From: Holdemanella sp.
Lineage (GTDB): Bacteria; Bacillota_I; Bacilli_A; Erysipelotrichales; Erysipelotrichaceae
Reading direction: 5' to 3'
NCBI GenBank assembly: GCA_021442845.1
Contig: JABUSD010000216.1
Coordinates: forward strand, 1 to 14,132
DNA length: 14,132 nucleotides
The translations under genes were made by a program, and so were the position numbers. Numbering within the stretch: position 1 is the first letter of the stretch; each line of letters starts with the position of its first letter. The notes beneath the pieces are model-generated. The model worked only from the letters and a program-made list of their open reading frames with translations, was not told the DNA's origin and did no database searches. This document shows, piece by piece, positions 13,397-14,132 of this stretch.

Positions 13397-14022
13397 TTGA
13401 TAAAATAAAAAAAGCAAATCATATTGTATTTCTAACCGGATATGAAATAAGTGCCTATAGCAATTTTCCAGATATAAGGAAAAGTACTTATATGATCCAT
13501 GATTTCTATATACAGAAACCAGAAGAATTCTTTACATATCTAAGAACAGAAGTTGTTAATAGATACTATGTTCCAAATATCATCCATCAGTTTATAGCCA
13601 AATTACAGATAGAAAAAGATGTTACGGTCATCACAGAAAATGTAGATGGATTGCATAAAAAAGCAGGAAGTATGAACTGTATAGAATTATATGGTTCTAT
13701 TGAAGAAAACATCTGTCAATCCTGTTTCAAAGAATATAGTGCTAATACAATTTTATATTCAAAGAATAGACCAACATGTTCCTGTAAAGGATTTATTAAA
13801 CCATCTATTACATTAAGTGGTGAACCAGTAAATGGAGAAAAGGTTATGGAAGCAGTAAATGCACTATTAGTTGCAGATTTACTAATCATAGTCGGATCTA
13901 ATCTATCCATTCACCCTACGCCTTATCTTCTACAGTTCTATCATGGTAATAACATCATTACATTAAACAATAGCACACATAACCTAGAAGATTTATTCAA
14001 AGACCTTTATGAGAAAATATAG
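13393..14022 (+). CDS. Sirtuin-fold (Sir2-like) protein with altered active site
   Basis: 209 residues, shorter than the usual 230-250. The sirtuin order is recognisable: FLTGYEIS (13-20) for the family TGAGIS, SNFPDIR (23-29) for SGIPDFR, ITENVDGLHKKAGS (80-93) for TQNIDGLHxxAG, IELYGS (97-102) for IELHGS, Cys pairs C108/C111 and C129/C131 (CxC instead of CxxC), LSGE (141-144) for FGE, and IIVGSNLSIHP for GTSLxVxP. The catalytic His is Tyr (Y100), and the Gln of TQN is Glu (E82). Normal NAD-dependent deacetylase activity is therefore doubtful; an NAD or ADP-ribose sensor, or another activity, is possible. It overlaps the upstream gene by 4 bases and has no good ribosome site of its own. Confidence 0.8.
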   Translation: MIDKIKKANHIVFLTGYEISAYSNFPDIRKSTYMIHDFYIQKPEEFFTYLRTEVVNRYYVPNIIHQFIAKLQIEKDVTVITENVDGLHKKAGSMNCIELYGSIEENICQSCFKEYSANTILYSKNRPTCSCKGFIKPSITLSGEPVNGEKVMEAVNALLVADLLIIVGSNLSIHPTPYLLQFYHGNNIITLNNSTHNLEDLFKDLYEKI

Positions 14023-14025
14023 ATA

Positions 14026-14050
14026 AGAGGACCCATTTTAGGGGTCCTCT
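14026..14050. terminator. Probable terminator between convergent genes
   Basis: AGAGGACCC (14026-14034) pairs with GGGTCCTCT (14042-14050), 9 bp with a 7-base loop. The plus strand lacks a T-run; the minus strand continues TATCTATATTTTC, which is T-rich. It starts just after the sirtuin-like stop and may serve both directions. Confidence 0.6.
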
Positions 14051-14132
14051 CAAGGCGTATACATATTGTGTATAAACCTTGATTTATCGACTTGTTTGAC
14101 GAAATTAACAAATTCATTTATCATTTCCTCCG
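14050..14132 (-). CDS. Probable C-terminal end of a gene running in from beyond the window
   Basis: Minus-strand frame open from the window edge to a TGA at 14052-14050: 26 residues starting EEMINEFVNFVKQVDK. The stop lies against the hairpin at 14026-14050, as expected for a gene end. Too short to identify. An alternative is non-coding sequence, since a short AT-rich open frame can occur by chance. Confidence 0.4.
   Translation of the reverse strand, partial: EEMINEFVNFVKQVDKSRFIHNMYTP

Noticed and set aside
13393-14022. Assignment of the sirtuin-like gene to the macrodomain-linked class M sirtuins
   Set aside because: No macrodomain, GcvH-like or lipoate ligase gene is adjacent, and the active-site substitutions do not clearly match that class as I remember it.

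Overview
The window is low-GC, AT-rich DNA with strong AGGAGG-type ribosome binding sites, tight operons and many U-tailed hairpins. This points to a Bacillota (Firmicutes) gut-type anaerobe, and the mannose-family PTS, Cof phosphatase, DeoR regulator and YczE-like protein would fit the Erysipelotrichia/Coprobacillaceae. That placement is an inference from gene content, not a measured relationship. No mobile element, CRISPR array, rRNA or tRNA is visible.

Layout. (1) 6-827, minus: zinc-ribbon membrane protein with a Lys/Glu-rich stalk. (2) 899-2113, plus: a strong promoter, a leader matching the yybP-ykoY (Mn2+-sensing) riboswitch with an overlapping intrinsic terminator, then an SPFH/Band 7 membrane protein and its own terminator. 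(3) 2179-10878, minus: a long carbohydrate operon. From its promoter at about 10878 it reads PTS IIC joined in frame to IID but split by one TGA, class II aldolase, SDR, ribulose-phosphate-3-epimerase-family enzyme, PTS IIB, D-2-hydroxyacid dehydrogenase, an internal terminator-like hairpin, a small membrane protein, a YczE-like membrane protein, a hairpin-rich gap, iron-type alcohol dehydrogenase, PTS IIA and a terminator. (4) 10976-11809, plus: HAD-IIB (Cof-type) sugar phosphatase, divergent from the operon. (5) 11824-12561, minus: DeoR-family repressor whose promoter predicts a leaderless mRNA; it converges on the phosphatase at a shared bidirectional terminator. (6) 12695-14022, plus: a translationally coupled pair, a membrane-anchored protein of unknown function and a sirtuin-fold protein altered at nearly every catalytic motif. 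(7) 14050-14132, minus: the probable C-terminal end of another gene.

How the genes work together. The PTS would import and phosphorylate a sugar or sugar alcohol; SDR oxidation, C3 epimerisation and aldol cleavage would feed glycolysis, and the two dehydrogenases would handle cleavage products or redox balance. No sugar kinase is present, so the substrate is unassigned. The DeoR repressor and HAD phosphatase are the likely regulator and phosphate-ester overflow control. The Mn2+ riboswitch on an SPFH gene, the split IIC-IID gene and the altered sirtuin pair are the most unusual parts.
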